DNA from: UBA4716 sp036310525
GTDB lineage: Bacteria; Bacillota; Clostridia; UBA1381
Direction: 5' to 3'
Length of the DNA stretch: 20,356 nucleotides
Assembly (NCBI GenBank): GCA_036310525.1
Contig: JAXJRQ010000212.1
Location: forward strand, 1-20,356
Position 1 is the first letter of the stretch. Each line of letters starts with the position of its first letter. A model generated the notes under the pieces. It was not told where the DNA came from, did not search any database, and was given only the letters and a program-made list of their open reading frames with translations. A program made the translations under genes and the position numbers. Shown here piece after piece: positions 7,980 through 15,596 of the stretch.

Positions 7980-8213
7980 ATGAACATTCTTATTCGTTCT
8001 TTAAGGTTATATATTTTAGGTATTTATATTACATTGTGTAAAAAATATTTCGATAACAAAATGGATAAATATATAGAACATAACCGTTCGCTTTCAGACC
8101 GCAGACTTACTGCATTATCCAACAAATGCAGCAGTTTGTATAAAAAGTTTACAGAAGAAGAAAGCTCGCTTCTTTTTGAAATTGCACTGAAAAAGTCAGG
8201 TTATACAGATTAA
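7980..8213 (+). CDS. Small protein, possibly Spo0E-like
   Basis: This 77-residue protein is preceded by a strong GGAGG 8 bases before the ATG and followed by its own terminator, so it is very probably real. Residues 1-20 are hydrophobic/basic (RSLRLYILGIYITLC), and the rest looks like two helices. The stretch LSDRRLTALSNKCSSLYKKF resembles the second helix of Spo0E-family phosphatases (LSDPEVLKLSQELDKLI-type), but the key acidic SQELD residues are not conserved, so this is a weak likeness and no function is claimed. The 150 bp upstream (7827-7979) has no clear sigma-A promoter that I can place with confidence. Confidence 0.65.
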   Translation: MNILIRSLRLYILGIYITLCKKYFDNKMDKYIEHNRSLSDRRLTALSNKCSSLYKKFTEEESSLLFEIALKKSGYTD

Positions 8214-8295
8214 ATATGCAAACGTATTTTTGCCAGAACATTTCTGATTGTTTTGTAACATTAGACATCTGTTTTTAACCTTGTAATTATAATTT

Positions 8296-8325
8296 AAAAT
8301 AACATCAAAATGATGTTATTTTTTT
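8296..8325 (+). terminator. Rho-independent terminator after the small protein gene
   Basis: Stem AATAACATCA/TGATGTTATT with an AAA loop followed by a T-run. It lies about 85 bases after the stop at 8213. I see nothing else in 8214-8295. Confidence 0.75.
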
Positions 8326-8326
8326 A

Positions 8327-8355
8327 TTGCTTTTTTGAAGCTTGTATGGTATAAT
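8327..8355 (+). promoter_or_regulatory. Promoter of the tRNA-Arg gene
   Basis: TTGCTT (8327-8332), 17-bp spacer, extended -10 TGG-TATAAT (8350-8355), about 40 bases before the tRNA 5' end. Confidence 0.7.
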
Positions 8356-8395
8356 AGTTTTCGTAATAAATTTCAATATACCATATCTTGTATAT

Positions 8396-8470
8396 GCCCT
8401 CGTAGTTAAATGGATATAATAAACCCCTCCTAAGGGTTAGTTATCGGTTCGATTCCGGTCGGGGGTGCCA
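8396..8470 (+). tRNA. tRNA-Arg (anticodon CCU)
   Basis: The 75-nt cloverleaf folds fully: acceptor GCCCTCG with CGGGGGT, D arm GTTA/TAAT, anticodon stem AACCC/GGGTT with loop CTCCTAA (anticodon CCU, reads AGG), T arm ATCGG/CCGGT around TTCGATT, and an encoded CCA end at 8468-8470. Its own promoter and terminator make it a single-gene transcription unit. Confidence 0.97.
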
Positions 8471-8475
8471 AAAAA

Positions 8476-8503
8476 CGACTATTCCGAAGAATAGTCGTTT
8501 TTT
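8476..8503 (+). terminator. Terminator of the tRNA-Arg gene
   Basis: Stem CGACTATTC/GAATAGTCG with a CGAA loop, followed by six T, beginning 5 bases after the tRNA CCA end. Confidence 0.92.
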
Positions 8504-8506
8504 AAC

Positions 8507-8560
8507 GAAATAAATCCTTGTAGATGTATGAAATATAACTTCGGAACATGGATTTATTTC
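8507..8560. repeat. Long-range inverted repeat at the edge of a mini-hairpin array
   Basis: GAAATAAATCC (8507-8517) and GGATTTATTTC (8550-8560) are perfect 11-bp inverted arms around a 32-base interior that contains TGAAATA and ACTTCGGAAC. It runs directly into the ATTTCA array and may be its first, larger unit. Confidence 0.7.
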
Positions 8561-8639
8561 ATTTCACAAAAAGCGAAAGCTTTTTATTTCATGATTTACG
8601 AAGTAAATTATTTCACGTCGAGCAAAGCGAGATATTTCT
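8561..8639. repeat. ATTTCA-spaced mini-hairpin array (three units)
   Basis: ATTTCA recurs at 8561, 8586 and 8610, with ATTTCT at 8634, so the spacing is 25, 24 and 24 bp. Each unit carries a short stem that differs in sequence: AAAAAGC-GAAA-GCTTTTT, ATTTAC-GAA-GTAAAT, and a less perfect GAGCAAAGCGAG. Differing stems that still pair, joined by a fixed linker, suggest an element whose shape is conserved. It fills the space between the tRNA terminator and the serA terminator. No ORF covers it. Confidence 0.75.
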
Positions 8640-8644
8640 CTACT

Positions 8645-8676
8645 AAAAAAATCCTGTCACACTGACAGGATTTTTT
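8645..8676. terminator. Terminator of the serC-serA operon (bidirectional shape)
   Basis: Stem ATCCTGTCA/TGACAGGAT with a CAC loop. A seven-A run (T on the minus strand) precedes it and six T follow it. It ends 14 bases past the serA stop. Confidence 0.9.
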
Positions 8677-8690
8677 GAATTAAATTTACA

Positions 8691-9845
8691 TTATTTAATA
8701 ACACGTACAGAAAGCACGCTATCCATAGCTTCAAGTTTTGCAACTGCATCAGCAGGAATTTCGTGGTCTGTATTAATAATTGTATATGCGATTTCACCCT
8801 TTGACTTGTTAATCATATCAGAGATATTTACACATGACAAAGCTTCAGTAAACTGAGCAATAACATTTGGAACATTCTGATGAATAATCGTTACTCTGCC
8901 TACATTATCAGCCGGAAGCGAACAATTCGGCATATTAACCGAGTTCAGGATATTACCGTTTTCAAGGTAATCCTTAATTTCCTGAGCAGCCATAATTGCA
9001 CAGTTGTCTTCCGATTCTTCAGTTGAAGCACCAAGATGCGGAATAGCAATAATTCCTTCGCAATTGATTGTTTCTTCATCCGGGAAGTCAACAATATACT
9101 TATGTACTTTACCACTCTTTAAAGCTTCCTTAATATCATCATTGTTTACAAGACCGCCTCTTGCAAAGTTCAGAATATTAACGCCATCCTTCATCATTGC
9201 AATTGCTTCCGCATTAATTGTATTCTTTGTTGAATCAAGAAGAGGAACATGCAACGTGATAAAATCTGACTGTTCAAAAACCTTCTTGATGTCATTTACA
9301 CATTTAACGTGTCTTGAAAGCTGTAAAGCACCGCTTACGCTCAAGTACGGGTCATAACCAACTACATCCATACCAAGAGCATGTGCTGCATTTGCAACAA
9401 GAATACCGATTGCACCAAGACCGATAACACCAAGAGTCTTTCCGTAAATTTCATGTCCGGCAAAATTCGACTTACCCTTTTCGACCTGCTTGCCGATGTC
9501 ATCGCCGGTAAGTGTATCTGCCCATTTATTTCCATCGATAATATCACGTGATGCAAGCATAAGTCCTGCAATTACAAGTTCCTTAACAGCATTTGCATTT
9601 GCTCCGGGTGTATTAAAAACTACAATACCCTTTTCTGTACATTTATCTATAGGAATATTATTAACACCTGCGCCCGCTCTTGCAACTGCCTTCAACGAAG
9701 CAGGCAGTTCCATGTCGTGCATCTTAAAGCTTCTCAAAATGATACCGTCAGCATCTGCTGCAGCATCATCTGTGATTGTATAGTTATCGCCCAGCTTATC
9801 AAGTCCGCATGCAGCGATTTTATTTAATGTAAGAATATTAAACAT
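8691..9845 (-). CDS. serA: D-3-phosphoglycerate dehydrogenase (with C-terminal ACT domain)
   Basis: Oxidises 3-phosphoglycerate to 3-phosphohydroxypyruvate with NAD, the first step of serine synthesis. The 384-residue protein has the split catalytic domain, an NAD-binding GVIGLGAIG, and the catalytic residues Arg in ILNFARGG, Glu in DEETINCEG and His in IPHLGASTEES. The last ~70 residues form an ACT-type domain, usually the serine sensor. I start at 9845 (MFNIL), with AAAGGA 9 bases upstream; a longer in-frame start at 9863 would place its own ATG upstream of that RBS. It follows serC by 30 bp. Confidence 0.93.
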   Translation of the reverse strand: MFNILTLNKIAACGLDKLGDNYTITDDAAADADGIILRSFKMHDMELPASLKAVARAGAGVNNIPIDKCTEKGIVVFNTPGANANAVKELVIAGLMLASRDIIDGNKWADTLTGDDIGKQVEKGKSNFAGHEIYGKTLGVIGLGAIGILVANAAHALGMDVVGYDPYLSVSGALQLSRHVKCVNDIKKVFEQSDFITLHVPLLDSTKNTINAEAIAMMKDGVNILNFARGGLVNNDDIKEALKSGKVHKYIVDFPDEETINCEGIIAIPHLGASTEESEDNCAIMAAQEIKDYLENGNILNSVNMPNCSLPADNVGRVTIIHQNVPNVIAQFTEALSCVNISDMINKSKGEIAYTIINTDHEIPADAVAKLEAMDSVLSVRVIK

Positions 9846-9875
9846 GTCATCAAGTCCTTTCATTCAAACGGTATA

Positions 9876-10961
9876 TTATGAATTTTTCTTTTCAAAATCA
9901 GCCATAAATTCAACAAGCTTCTGTACGCCTTCTACCGGCATAGCATTATAAATCGAAGCTCTCATACCACCTACTGATCTGTGACCCTTAAGATTTACAA
10001 AGCCTGCTGCTTTTGCTTCTGCAACAAATTTAGCGTCAAGCTCGTCATTTCCTGTTACGAACGGAATGTTCATCAATGATCTGTCCTCAGGAACAACAGT
10101 ACCCTTAAACATTTTTGAATTGTCAAGGAAATCATAAAGAATCTTTGCTTTTTCTTCATTTACCTTCTGCAATGCAGCTATTCCGCCCTTTGACTTAATC
10201 CACTCCATAACAAGCTTAAATATATAAATTGCATATGTCGGAGGTGTGTTGTACATCGAACCGTTGTCTGCATGAGTCTTATATGTAAGCATTGTCGGTG
10301 TAATATCCATCGGTTCACCGATAAGGTCCTCCCTTACTATTACAAGAGTAACACCTGCAGGACCAAGGTTCTTCTGTGCGCCGGCAAATAAAAGACCGAA
10401 CTTTGTCACATCAATTACTTCTGACATTGCATTTGATGAAATATCAGCAATCAAAGTAGCGTCACTTTCGGGAAGATTTACAAATCTTGTTCCGTAAATT
10501 GTGTTGTTGTAACAGATATAGCAGTAGTCAACCTCATCCTTTGATGAAAATTCATCCTTACCCGGCTTGGGTATGTATGAGAAAGTCTTATCAGCTGATG
10601 AAGCAATCTTGTTTACCTTAATATATTTTTCTGCTTCCTGAGCAGCTTTCTTTGCCCACTGACCTGTAATAAGGAAGTCAGCAGCCTTCTTATTAACACC
10701 GAGATTAAGCGGTATCATTGCAAACTGAGTTGAAGCTCCGCCCTGTAAAAACATTACCTTATAGTTATCGGGAATGTTCATCAATTCTCTGACAAGTGCT
10801 TCTGCCTCGTTGATAATTGCCTCGTAATCCTTTGAACGGTGGCTCATTTCCATAACAGACATACCACTTGTGCCATATTCCACCATTTCCTCCTGCGCCT
10901 TTTTCAATACTTCTTCAGGTAGCATTGACGGACCTGCTGAAAAGTTGTATACTCTACTCAT
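9876..10961 (-). CDS. serC: Phosphoserine aminotransferase
   Basis: A PLP enzyme that converts 3-phosphohydroxypyruvate and glutamate to phosphoserine, the second step of serine synthesis. Family signatures: MSRVYNFSAGPSMLP at the start, FLQGGASTQF near 71-80 and the PLP lysine K197 in FAGAQKNLGPAG. Length 361 is normal. The ATG at 10961 fits AGAAAGGA at about 10 bases and the family N-terminus; the ATG at 10970 is only 2 bases from the RBS. No serB-type phosphatase is in the window. Confidence 0.95.
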   Translation of the reverse strand: MSRVYNFSAGPSMLPEEVLKKAQEEMVEYGTSGMSVMEMSHRSKDYEAIINEAEALVRELMNIPDNYKVMFLQGGASTQFAMIPLNLGVNKKAADFLITGQWAKKAAQEAEKYIKVNKIASSADKTFSYIPKPGKDEFSSKDEVDYCYICYNNTIYGTRFVNLPESDATLIADISSNAMSEVIDVTKFGLLFAGAQKNLGPAGVTLVIVREDLIGEPMDITPTMLTYKTHADNGSMYNTPPTYAIYIFKLVMEWIKSKGGIAALQKVNEEKAKILYDFLDNSKMFKGTVVPEDRSLMNIPFVTGNDELDAKFVAEAKAAGFVNLKGHRSVGGMRASIYNAMPVEGVQKLVEFMADFEKKNS

Positions 10962-10985
10962 TTGTTTCATATCCTTTCTTTATTA

Positions 10986-11006
10986 AAACAGCTTATCAGG
11001 CTGTTT
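10986..11006 (-). other. Leader hairpin before serC
   Basis: On the minus strand, AAACAGC-CTGATAA-GCTGTTT is followed by TAATA, in the leader between the promoter and the serC RBS. It is short and has only a weak T-tail, so attenuation is possible but unproven. Confidence 0.4.
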
Positions 11007-11031
11007 ATGTTTTATATAAATATTATCTTAT

Positions 11032-11061
11032 ATTATACACCCAAAACAGCCAATAAGTCAA
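11032..11061 (-). promoter_or_regulatory. Sigma-A promoter for serC-serA
   Basis: Minus strand: TTGACT (11061-11056), 18-bp spacer, TATAAT (11037-11032), about 70 bp upstream of the serC ATG. Confidence 0.75.
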
Positions 11062-11100
11062 TACTTTATCATATTAAATTATCAAAAAAAAACATATCTT

Positions 11101-11793
11101 TTAACGATTAATATAATATTTTTCAATTGCATCAGCTATCGCCCATGCAATTTTCGACTGATATTTTTCATCATTTAACAGTTTTTCCTCTTCCGGATTG
11201 CTTAAAAATCCACATTCAGCAAGTATTGCCGGCATAGGTGGATTTTTCATCAGGAACAGTTTTTCATCAGCAGTTTTCACTGCGTAGCTTTTTGCTCCCG
11301 TAACTTTTGAAATATTTATTTGCATATCTTCGGCAAGCATTTTAACAGCCTCATGTTCTTTTGAATAGAAAATACGCAATCCGCTTACTGTTTTACTCGG
11401 AAAAGAATTCATATGTATACTCAAGAACAAGTCTGCATTACTTTTTTTCATAATATCAAGACGCTTATTCATATCCGATACCTTCATTTCACGGATTGTA
11501 TTATCTTTTTCATCCTGCAAACCTTTATCATCATCTCTTGTCATCAGCACGTGTATTCCTTTACCCTCAAGAACCTCCTGCGTCTTTAAAGCAATTTTCA
11601 GGTTTATATCTTTTTCTACCGTTCCATCAACACCTGTTGTCCCGCCATCAGGGCTGCCGTGTCCTGCATCTAAAAGTATTGTAATTCCATGATTTCCGAA
11701 TGTTTCTACAGTGGACACTTTTAGTACATTACCCATAATCATCCCTGCCCCTACTCCGATTACAACGCACATCATCAGTTTTTTACCCGTCAT
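11101..11793 (-). CDS. cwlD: N-acetylmuramoyl-L-alanine amidase, CwlD-like
   Basis: A zinc Amidase_3 enzyme that cleaves the muramic acid to peptide bond. In spore formers CwlD helps make the muramic-delta-lactam of the cortex. Residues about 5-25 form a membrane anchor or uncleaved signal (MMCVVIGVGAGMIMG). Zinc and catalytic residues are all present: DAGHG (H45), E60 in VEKDIN, SIHMNS (H117) and LAECGFLSN (E193). The 230-residue size fits CwlD. The start at 11793 has GGGAGGGG 6 bases upstream; the ATG at 11817 would place the SD inside the coding frame. It lies behind a strong terminator. No clear promoter was found in the 44-bp gap, so its own promoter may be weak or hidden. Confidence 0.88.
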   Translation of the reverse strand: MTGKKLMMCVVIGVGAGMIMGNVLKVSTVETFGNHGITILLDAGHGSPDGGTTGVDGTVEKDINLKIALKTQEVLEGKGIHVLMTRDDDKGLQDEKDNTIREMKVSDMNKRLDIMKKSNADLFLSIHMNSFPSKTVSGLRIFYSKEHEAVKMLAEDMQINISKVTGAKSYAVKTADEKLFLMKNPPMPAILAECGFLSNPEEEKLLNDEKYQSKIAWAIADAIEKYYINR

Positions 11794-11833
11794 AATATCC
11801 CCTCCCATATATAACATTCTTATGACGGTTTTA

Positions 11834-11878
11834 TAAAAATAATGAGCTTATCCGCCCTACCGGATAAGCTCATTATTT
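11834..11878. terminator. Strong hairpin terminator of hydG
   Basis: An 18-bp perfect stem (11837-11854 with 11861-11878; core GAGCTTATCCG) with a CCCTAC loop. On the minus strand it ends in TTATTTTTA. The hydG stop codon overlaps its outer edge. Confidence 0.9.
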
Positions 11879-13302
11879 TAAAATCTGAAATCACGTTTTC
11901 CGTTTTCTATTTCTTTTAAATTTTCTTCGCAAATTCTGCGAACCTTTTCGTTCGGAATATTGTTAAGCTCTTCAAGTATTACCTTTTCACCTATTTCACG
12001 TGTATCTTCTTTTGCATAGTCCATCAAATACTCTTTCAGAGTCATAAGTGCGTTAGGCTGACAGCAGTTCTGAATTGCACCCGATTTAGCCAGTGGCATA
12101 AAGCGGTCGCCCGTTCTGCCTTCACGGTAACATGCAGTACAGAATGATGGAATATAGCCAAGCTTCAAAAGCCAGTTAAGTACCTCATCAAGAGTTCTTG
12201 TATCACTTCTGTCAAACTGTGCCGTATTTTCCTCAGGGCTTTCAGGCTTCACATAACCACCTACCGAAGTCGAAGACGCCCCGCTTATCTGCGATATACC
12301 CAAATCAAGCGCAATACGTCTATTTTCTTCCGTTTCACGTGTTGATACAATCATGCCCGTATACGGTACAGCAATTCTTATAATCGCAATAAGCTTGTGC
12401 CACATTTCATCAGGTACGGCATTTGAAAACTCATCGGGATTAATATCCTCAGCCGGACAAATTCTCGGCACACTTATTGTATGCGGTCCTACACCGAAGC
12501 GCGCTTCAAGGTGTTCTGCATGCATCATAAGTCCGCAAAGCTCATACGCATACGTATCAAGTCCAAACAAAACACCAAGACCCACATCGTCAATACCTGC
12601 TTCCTGTGCTCTGTCCATTGCCTCTGTATGCCAGTTATAATCATGCTTCGGCCCTGCCGGATGCAGCTCCTCGTAGTGCTTCTTGTGATATGTTTCCTGA
12701 AACAGAATATACGTACCTATGCCTGCATCTTTGAGTTTTTTGTATTCCTCAACTGTTGTTGCGGCAATATTTACATTAACTCGTCTTATAGCACCATTCT
12801 TGTGTTTTACGGAATATATAGTTTTTATACATTCAAGAATATATTCAAGAGGATTATTCACCGGGTCTTCGCCTGCTTCAAGTGCCAAGCGCTTATGTCC
12901 CATATCCTGAAGTGCAATCACTTCATTTTTCACTTCCTCCTGAGTAAGTTTTTTACGGCATATCGTCTTGTTCTTTACATGATAAGGACAATACACGCAT
13001 GAATTTATGCAGTAATTTGAAAGATACAGAGGTGCAAAAAATACAATTCTTCTGCCATAAATTCTCTGCTTTATCTCTCGTGCCAATGAAAGCATCTCAT
13101 TATTTAAATCCTCTTCCTCGCACGCAAGAAGCACCGACGCCTCTCTATGGTCTATTCCTTTTAATTCTTTTGCTTTATTTATTATCGATTCTATCAGCTC
13201 ACGATTATTCTTATTCGCCTGAGCATATTCAAGTGTTTTAAGAATTTCCTCATGATTTATAAATTCATCTGCCACAGCTGAATTCGGATTATATACAGCC
13301 AT
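11878..13302 (-). CDS. hydG: [FeFe]-hydrogenase H-cluster radical SAM maturase HydG
   Basis: A tyrosine-lyase radical-SAM enzyme that makes the CO and CN ligands of the [FeFe]-hydrogenase H-cluster. It has CINSCVYC (CX3CX2C; C98, C102, C105) for the SAM cluster and the HydG-specific C-terminal CX2CX22C (C388, C391, C414) within FCTACYREGRTGDRFMPLAK for the auxiliary cluster, which separates it from ThiH. Length 474 is normal. The start at 13302 has AAGGGG about 4 bases upstream; the ATG at 13323 lies ahead of this RBS. A near-perfect promoter stands 44 bp upstream. HydE, HydF and hydrogenase genes are not in the window. Confidence 0.94.
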   Translation of the reverse strand: MAVYNPNSAVADEFINHEEILKTLEYAQANKNNRELIESIINKAKELKGIDHREASVLLACEEEDLNNEMLSLAREIKQRIYGRRIVFFAPLYLSNYCINSCVYCPYHVKNKTICRKKLTQEEVKNEVIALQDMGHKRLALEAGEDPVNNPLEYILECIKTIYSVKHKNGAIRRVNVNIAATTVEEYKKLKDAGIGTYILFQETYHKKHYEELHPAGPKHDYNWHTEAMDRAQEAGIDDVGLGVLFGLDTYAYELCGLMMHAEHLEARFGVGPHTISVPRICPAEDINPDEFSNAVPDEMWHKLIAIIRIAVPYTGMIVSTRETEENRRIALDLGISQISGASSTSVGGYVKPESPEENTAQFDRSDTRTLDEVLNWLLKLGYIPSFCTACYREGRTGDRFMPLAKSGAIQNCCQPNALMTLKEYLMDYAKEDTREIGEKVILEELNNIPNEKVRRICEENLKEIENGKRDFRF

Positions 13303-13345
13303 TATACCCCTTCTTCCTCGCAAAAGTTTTTACGTTATAGAAATA

Positions 13346-13374
13346 ATTATATTCCTTTTTGGGGATATTGTCAA
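13346..13374 (-). promoter_or_regulatory. Consensus sigma-A promoter for hydG
   Basis: Minus strand: TTGACA (13374-13369), 17-bp spacer, TATAAT (13351-13346): a perfect match to both hexamers and the optimal spacing. It lies 23 bp after the MFS gene stop, with no terminator between. Confidence 0.92.
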
Positions 13375-13396
13375 TTGTTTTATTAAGGAGAATATA

Positions 13397-14680
13397 CTAT
13401 TGAAGCATTATTTTCTGTTTCTCAATTACTTTTTTTATGTACACAATCGCAATAAATGACACAACAAACGAAATTCCCGAAAGTATCTGCTGTCCGTAGA
13501 TATGTACACCGAAAACCATATTATTATTTGCCTGCACTACGTCAAGAAGCTTACCGCCAACAATAGATGCGCCAAAGCCAAACAGTCCTCCAATGCAATT
13601 CTTAATTGCCATCGCCTGAGTGATATATTTTGAATCTACATAGCTATAGGCAATATTAAATGAGTTCTGATTAGTACCCGCCACACTGCAATTGTAAAGA
13701 ATTGTATACACAACTATAAGGAACCATGTTGACTTTGTTGTGAACATATTTATGAAAAACGCGCCTGACGCAAGATACAATGCAAGCTTGAAGCCTGCTG
13801 CATAAGAATGTTTATCCGAATATCGCCCGAACGGTTTTGAGATTGCCATTCTGGCAAGGTTTGCTATAATATTTATAAGTTGTATCGCAAATACGGAAAT
13901 GAGCAGATCATTCGTCTTGAATATACCAAGAAATCCAACCGTAAAATATCTCGCCACATCCCACAGCACCGTCAAAATAATAATGCTGCGAAAATTCTTA
14001 TTACCTATAGTGTTTTTCAGTATTACACCAAACGGTTCGTTATCACCTTCGTGTTCACTTGCATCCTCTTTTTTTATCATCATCAGGCATACAAAGTTAC
14101 ACACATTAAGTACAAGCACAGATATGGCGATAAACAAAAATGCGCCATTAAGATTTCCTATCTTCTCAAACCTGTCTATTATGTAGCCGATAACCGCCGT
14201 AAAAATCATTCCTGAAAACAGAGAAAGCATTTCTTTTACCGCTGAATAGCTTGCACGTTTTGAAGGCTCCACATATGCATTCGCCCATTTAAAGCATATT
14301 GACAATATTAAATATTTCCCAACATATGCCATCAAAATACTTATCATTATCAAAACGGTTTGCTGTGTTTGATTGACAGGCAAAAATGGTATCAGATACA
14401 TAAACATGAAAAAGAATATACTTAATGTATCAAAAGTAATAACAAGCTTTTTCGTACTCACCTTAAGCCTCACAAGAGGTATAGACATAAGCTGAACAAC
14501 AAACGCCAGCGTAATAAAGGATGATATAATACCCACCAGTGCATCACTTATACCGATACTTGACAATAATTTTGCCAAGAACGCATCCGTTACCAAAAGC
14601 GAAACAAAATATTCCACTGTACACTGCGCCATGTACGACGCACGTGATCTTTTATACTCAATTGAATTAAAATCTTTCAT
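13397..14680 (-). CDS. MFS-type membrane transporter
   Basis: A 427-residue protein with about 11-12 hydrophobic helices and a hydrophilic central loop (MMIKKEDASEHEGDNEP), as in major facilitator transporters. The segment LARMAISKPFGRYSDKHS resembles the MFS signature loop (GxxxDRxGRR-type) in the second half. There is no substrate motif I can name. The RBS AAGGAG is 9 bases before the ATG at 14680; the ATG at 14701 would place this SD inside the frame. It ends in TAG 22 bp before the hydG promoter, so read-through into hydG is possible. Confidence 0.85.
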   Translation of the reverse strand: MKDFNSIEYKRSRASYMAQCTVEYFVSLLVTDAFLAKLLSSIGISDALVGIISSFITLAFVVQLMSIPLVRLKVSTKKLVITFDTLSIFFFMFMYLIPFLPVNQTQQTVLIMISILMAYVGKYLILSICFKWANAYVEPSKRASYSAVKEMLSLFSGMIFTAVIGYIIDRFEKIGNLNGAFLFIAISVLVLNVCNFVCLMMIKKEDASEHEGDNEPFGVILKNTIGNKNFRSIIILTVLWDVARYFTVGFLGIFKTNDLLISVFAIQLINIIANLARMAISKPFGRYSDKHSYAAGFKLALYLASGAFFINMFTTKSTWFLIVVYTILYNCSVAGTNQNSFNIAYSYVDSKYITQAMAIKNCIGGLFGFGASIVGGKLLDVVQANNNMVFGVHIYGQQILSGISFVVSFIAIVYIKKVIEKQKIMLQ

Positions 14681-14703
14681 ACTTTCTCTCTCCTTCCTCA
14701 AAA

Positions 14704-14731
14704 ATTATATCAGCTTTCCCAAAAAGTTCAA
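14704..14731 (-). promoter_or_regulatory. Promoter of the MFS transporter
   Basis: Minus strand: TTGAAC (14731-14726), 16-bp spacer, extended -10 TGA-TATAAT (14709-14704). Confidence 0.7.
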
Positions 14732-14732
14732 T

Positions 14733-14767
14733 ATTTTTATTTACGAAACTTTTTCGTAAATAAAAAT
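14733..14767. repeat. 16-bp perfect palindrome next to the MFS promoter
   Basis: Arms ATTTTTATTTACGAAA (14733-14748) and the exact reverse complement (14752-14767) around a CTT centre, ending 1 bp from the -35 box of the MFS promoter. It could be an operator or a second terminator stem for the lipoprotein gene. Confidence 0.7.
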
Positions 14768-14796
14768 AACGATAAAGCAAAATCGCTTTATCGTTA
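14767..14796 (-). terminator. Terminator of the lipoprotein gene
   Basis: Stem TAACGATAAAGC/GCTTTATCGTTA with a 6-base loop, followed on the minus strand by TTTTTATTT. It lies just past the stop at 14801. Confidence 0.82.
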
Positions 14797-14800
14797 TCTT

Positions 14801-15532
14801 TTATTCAATCTTCAAAATTTTCCACGAATCGTTTGATTGCTTTGTCATATGCATTATTTTTTCACTTGTTGTATATGACACATTTTCAATCATTTTATCA
14901 ATAATTGCACTAAGGTATTCATTTATTTCATCATTATAATACGAGAGCATGTCTTTTGTGATTTCTTCCTGACTCATAGTTGAATATTTTGACGATAATT
15001 CCTCTATAGTCATTTTACTTCTCTCAAGGATTGTCTGTATCATTTTATCCGAATCAGATAAATCTATATAATCATTAAGCATTGAAGCATATTCTTCACT
15101 GTTAATAGTACTTTCACCCAAAACAGGTACATTTACCGAGCATTTAACAATTATTCTTCCTTTGACATCGGGAGATACCTCAACAGAGGTTATTTCATAT
15201 TCAAATTTTTTCAGCACTGCTGTTATGACTTTATCATAAAGCCCTGTTGTTACATCATCACTGAAAAATTTCTTAAGCTCCGACATTCCTTTAAGATTAC
15301 TGTCAAGCTTTTTTTCTATTTCATCCTCGTATCTGCTATATTCTTCTCTGTTTTTTGTATTGACAACAAAATACTGTTCAATAGGCTGCAACGAGCTTGC
15401 AATCATATCATCCATATACTTTGTTACAAGTTCTTTTGATTCATCCAGGTCCTTCTGTTCTATTGTATTTCCACACGCTGTCATTAACGACAATGATAGC
15501 ATCAGCACAAATAAACTGAATATTTTTTTCAT
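14801..15532 (-). CDS. Lipoprotein of unknown function
   Basis: This 243-residue secreted lipoprotein begins MKKIFSLFVLMLSLSLMTAC, a signal peptide with a lipobox cysteine at position 20. The mature part is charged and mostly helical (SKELVTKYMDDMIAS, IEELSSKYSTMSQEEI), with a central beta stretch (EVSPDVKGRIIVKCSVNVP). It looks like the general plan of clostridial lipoproteins such as those with DUF4878- or DUF5105-like domains, but I cannot assign one. The ATG at 15532 has GGAGG 9 bases upstream; the ATG at 15577 would lack an RBS and fall near the promoter. Confidence 0.85.
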   Translation of the reverse strand: MKKIFSLFVLMLSLSLMTACGNTIEQKDLDESKELVTKYMDDMIASSLQPIEQYFVVNTKNREEYSRYEDEIEKKLDSNLKGMSELKKFFSDDVTTGLYDKVITAVLKKFEYEITSVEVSPDVKGRIIVKCSVNVPVLGESTINSEEYASMLNDYIDLSDSDKMIQTILERSKMTIEELSSKYSTMSQEEITKDMLSYYNDEINEYLSAIIDKMIENVSYTTSEKIMHMTKQSNDSWKILKIE

Positions 15533-15567
15533 TATCCTTAGCCTCCGACTTAAATTTACCAAACAAT

Positions 15568-15596
15568 ATTGTATCATATTTCCAACAAAAAATCAA
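15568..15596 (-). promoter_or_regulatory. Promoter of the lipoprotein gene, overlapping the upstream stop codon
   Basis: Minus strand: TTGATT (15596-15591), 17-bp spacer, extended -10 TGA-TACAAT (15573-15568). The -35 hexamer includes the TGA stop of the small gene at 15593-15871. Confidence 0.65.

Noticed and set aside
8507..8639. CRISPR array
   Set aside because: Units are only 24-25 bp with a 6-bp constant part and internal palindromes. There are no unique spacers and no cas genes nearby.
8396..8690. Integration site of a mobile element at the tRNA-Arg gene
   Set aside because: There is no direct repeat of the tRNA 3' end and no integrase gene in the window; ordinary housekeeping genes follow.
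12481..13002. 173-codon open frame on the plus strand opposite hydG
   Set aside because: It is a shadow of a well conserved enzyme, with Cys/Phe-rich unnatural composition and no RBS.
13385..13440. Plus-strand AAGGAG followed by a possible TTG start
   Set aside because: The frame closes after about 20 codons and lies over the 3' end of the MFS gene; there is no supporting promoter.
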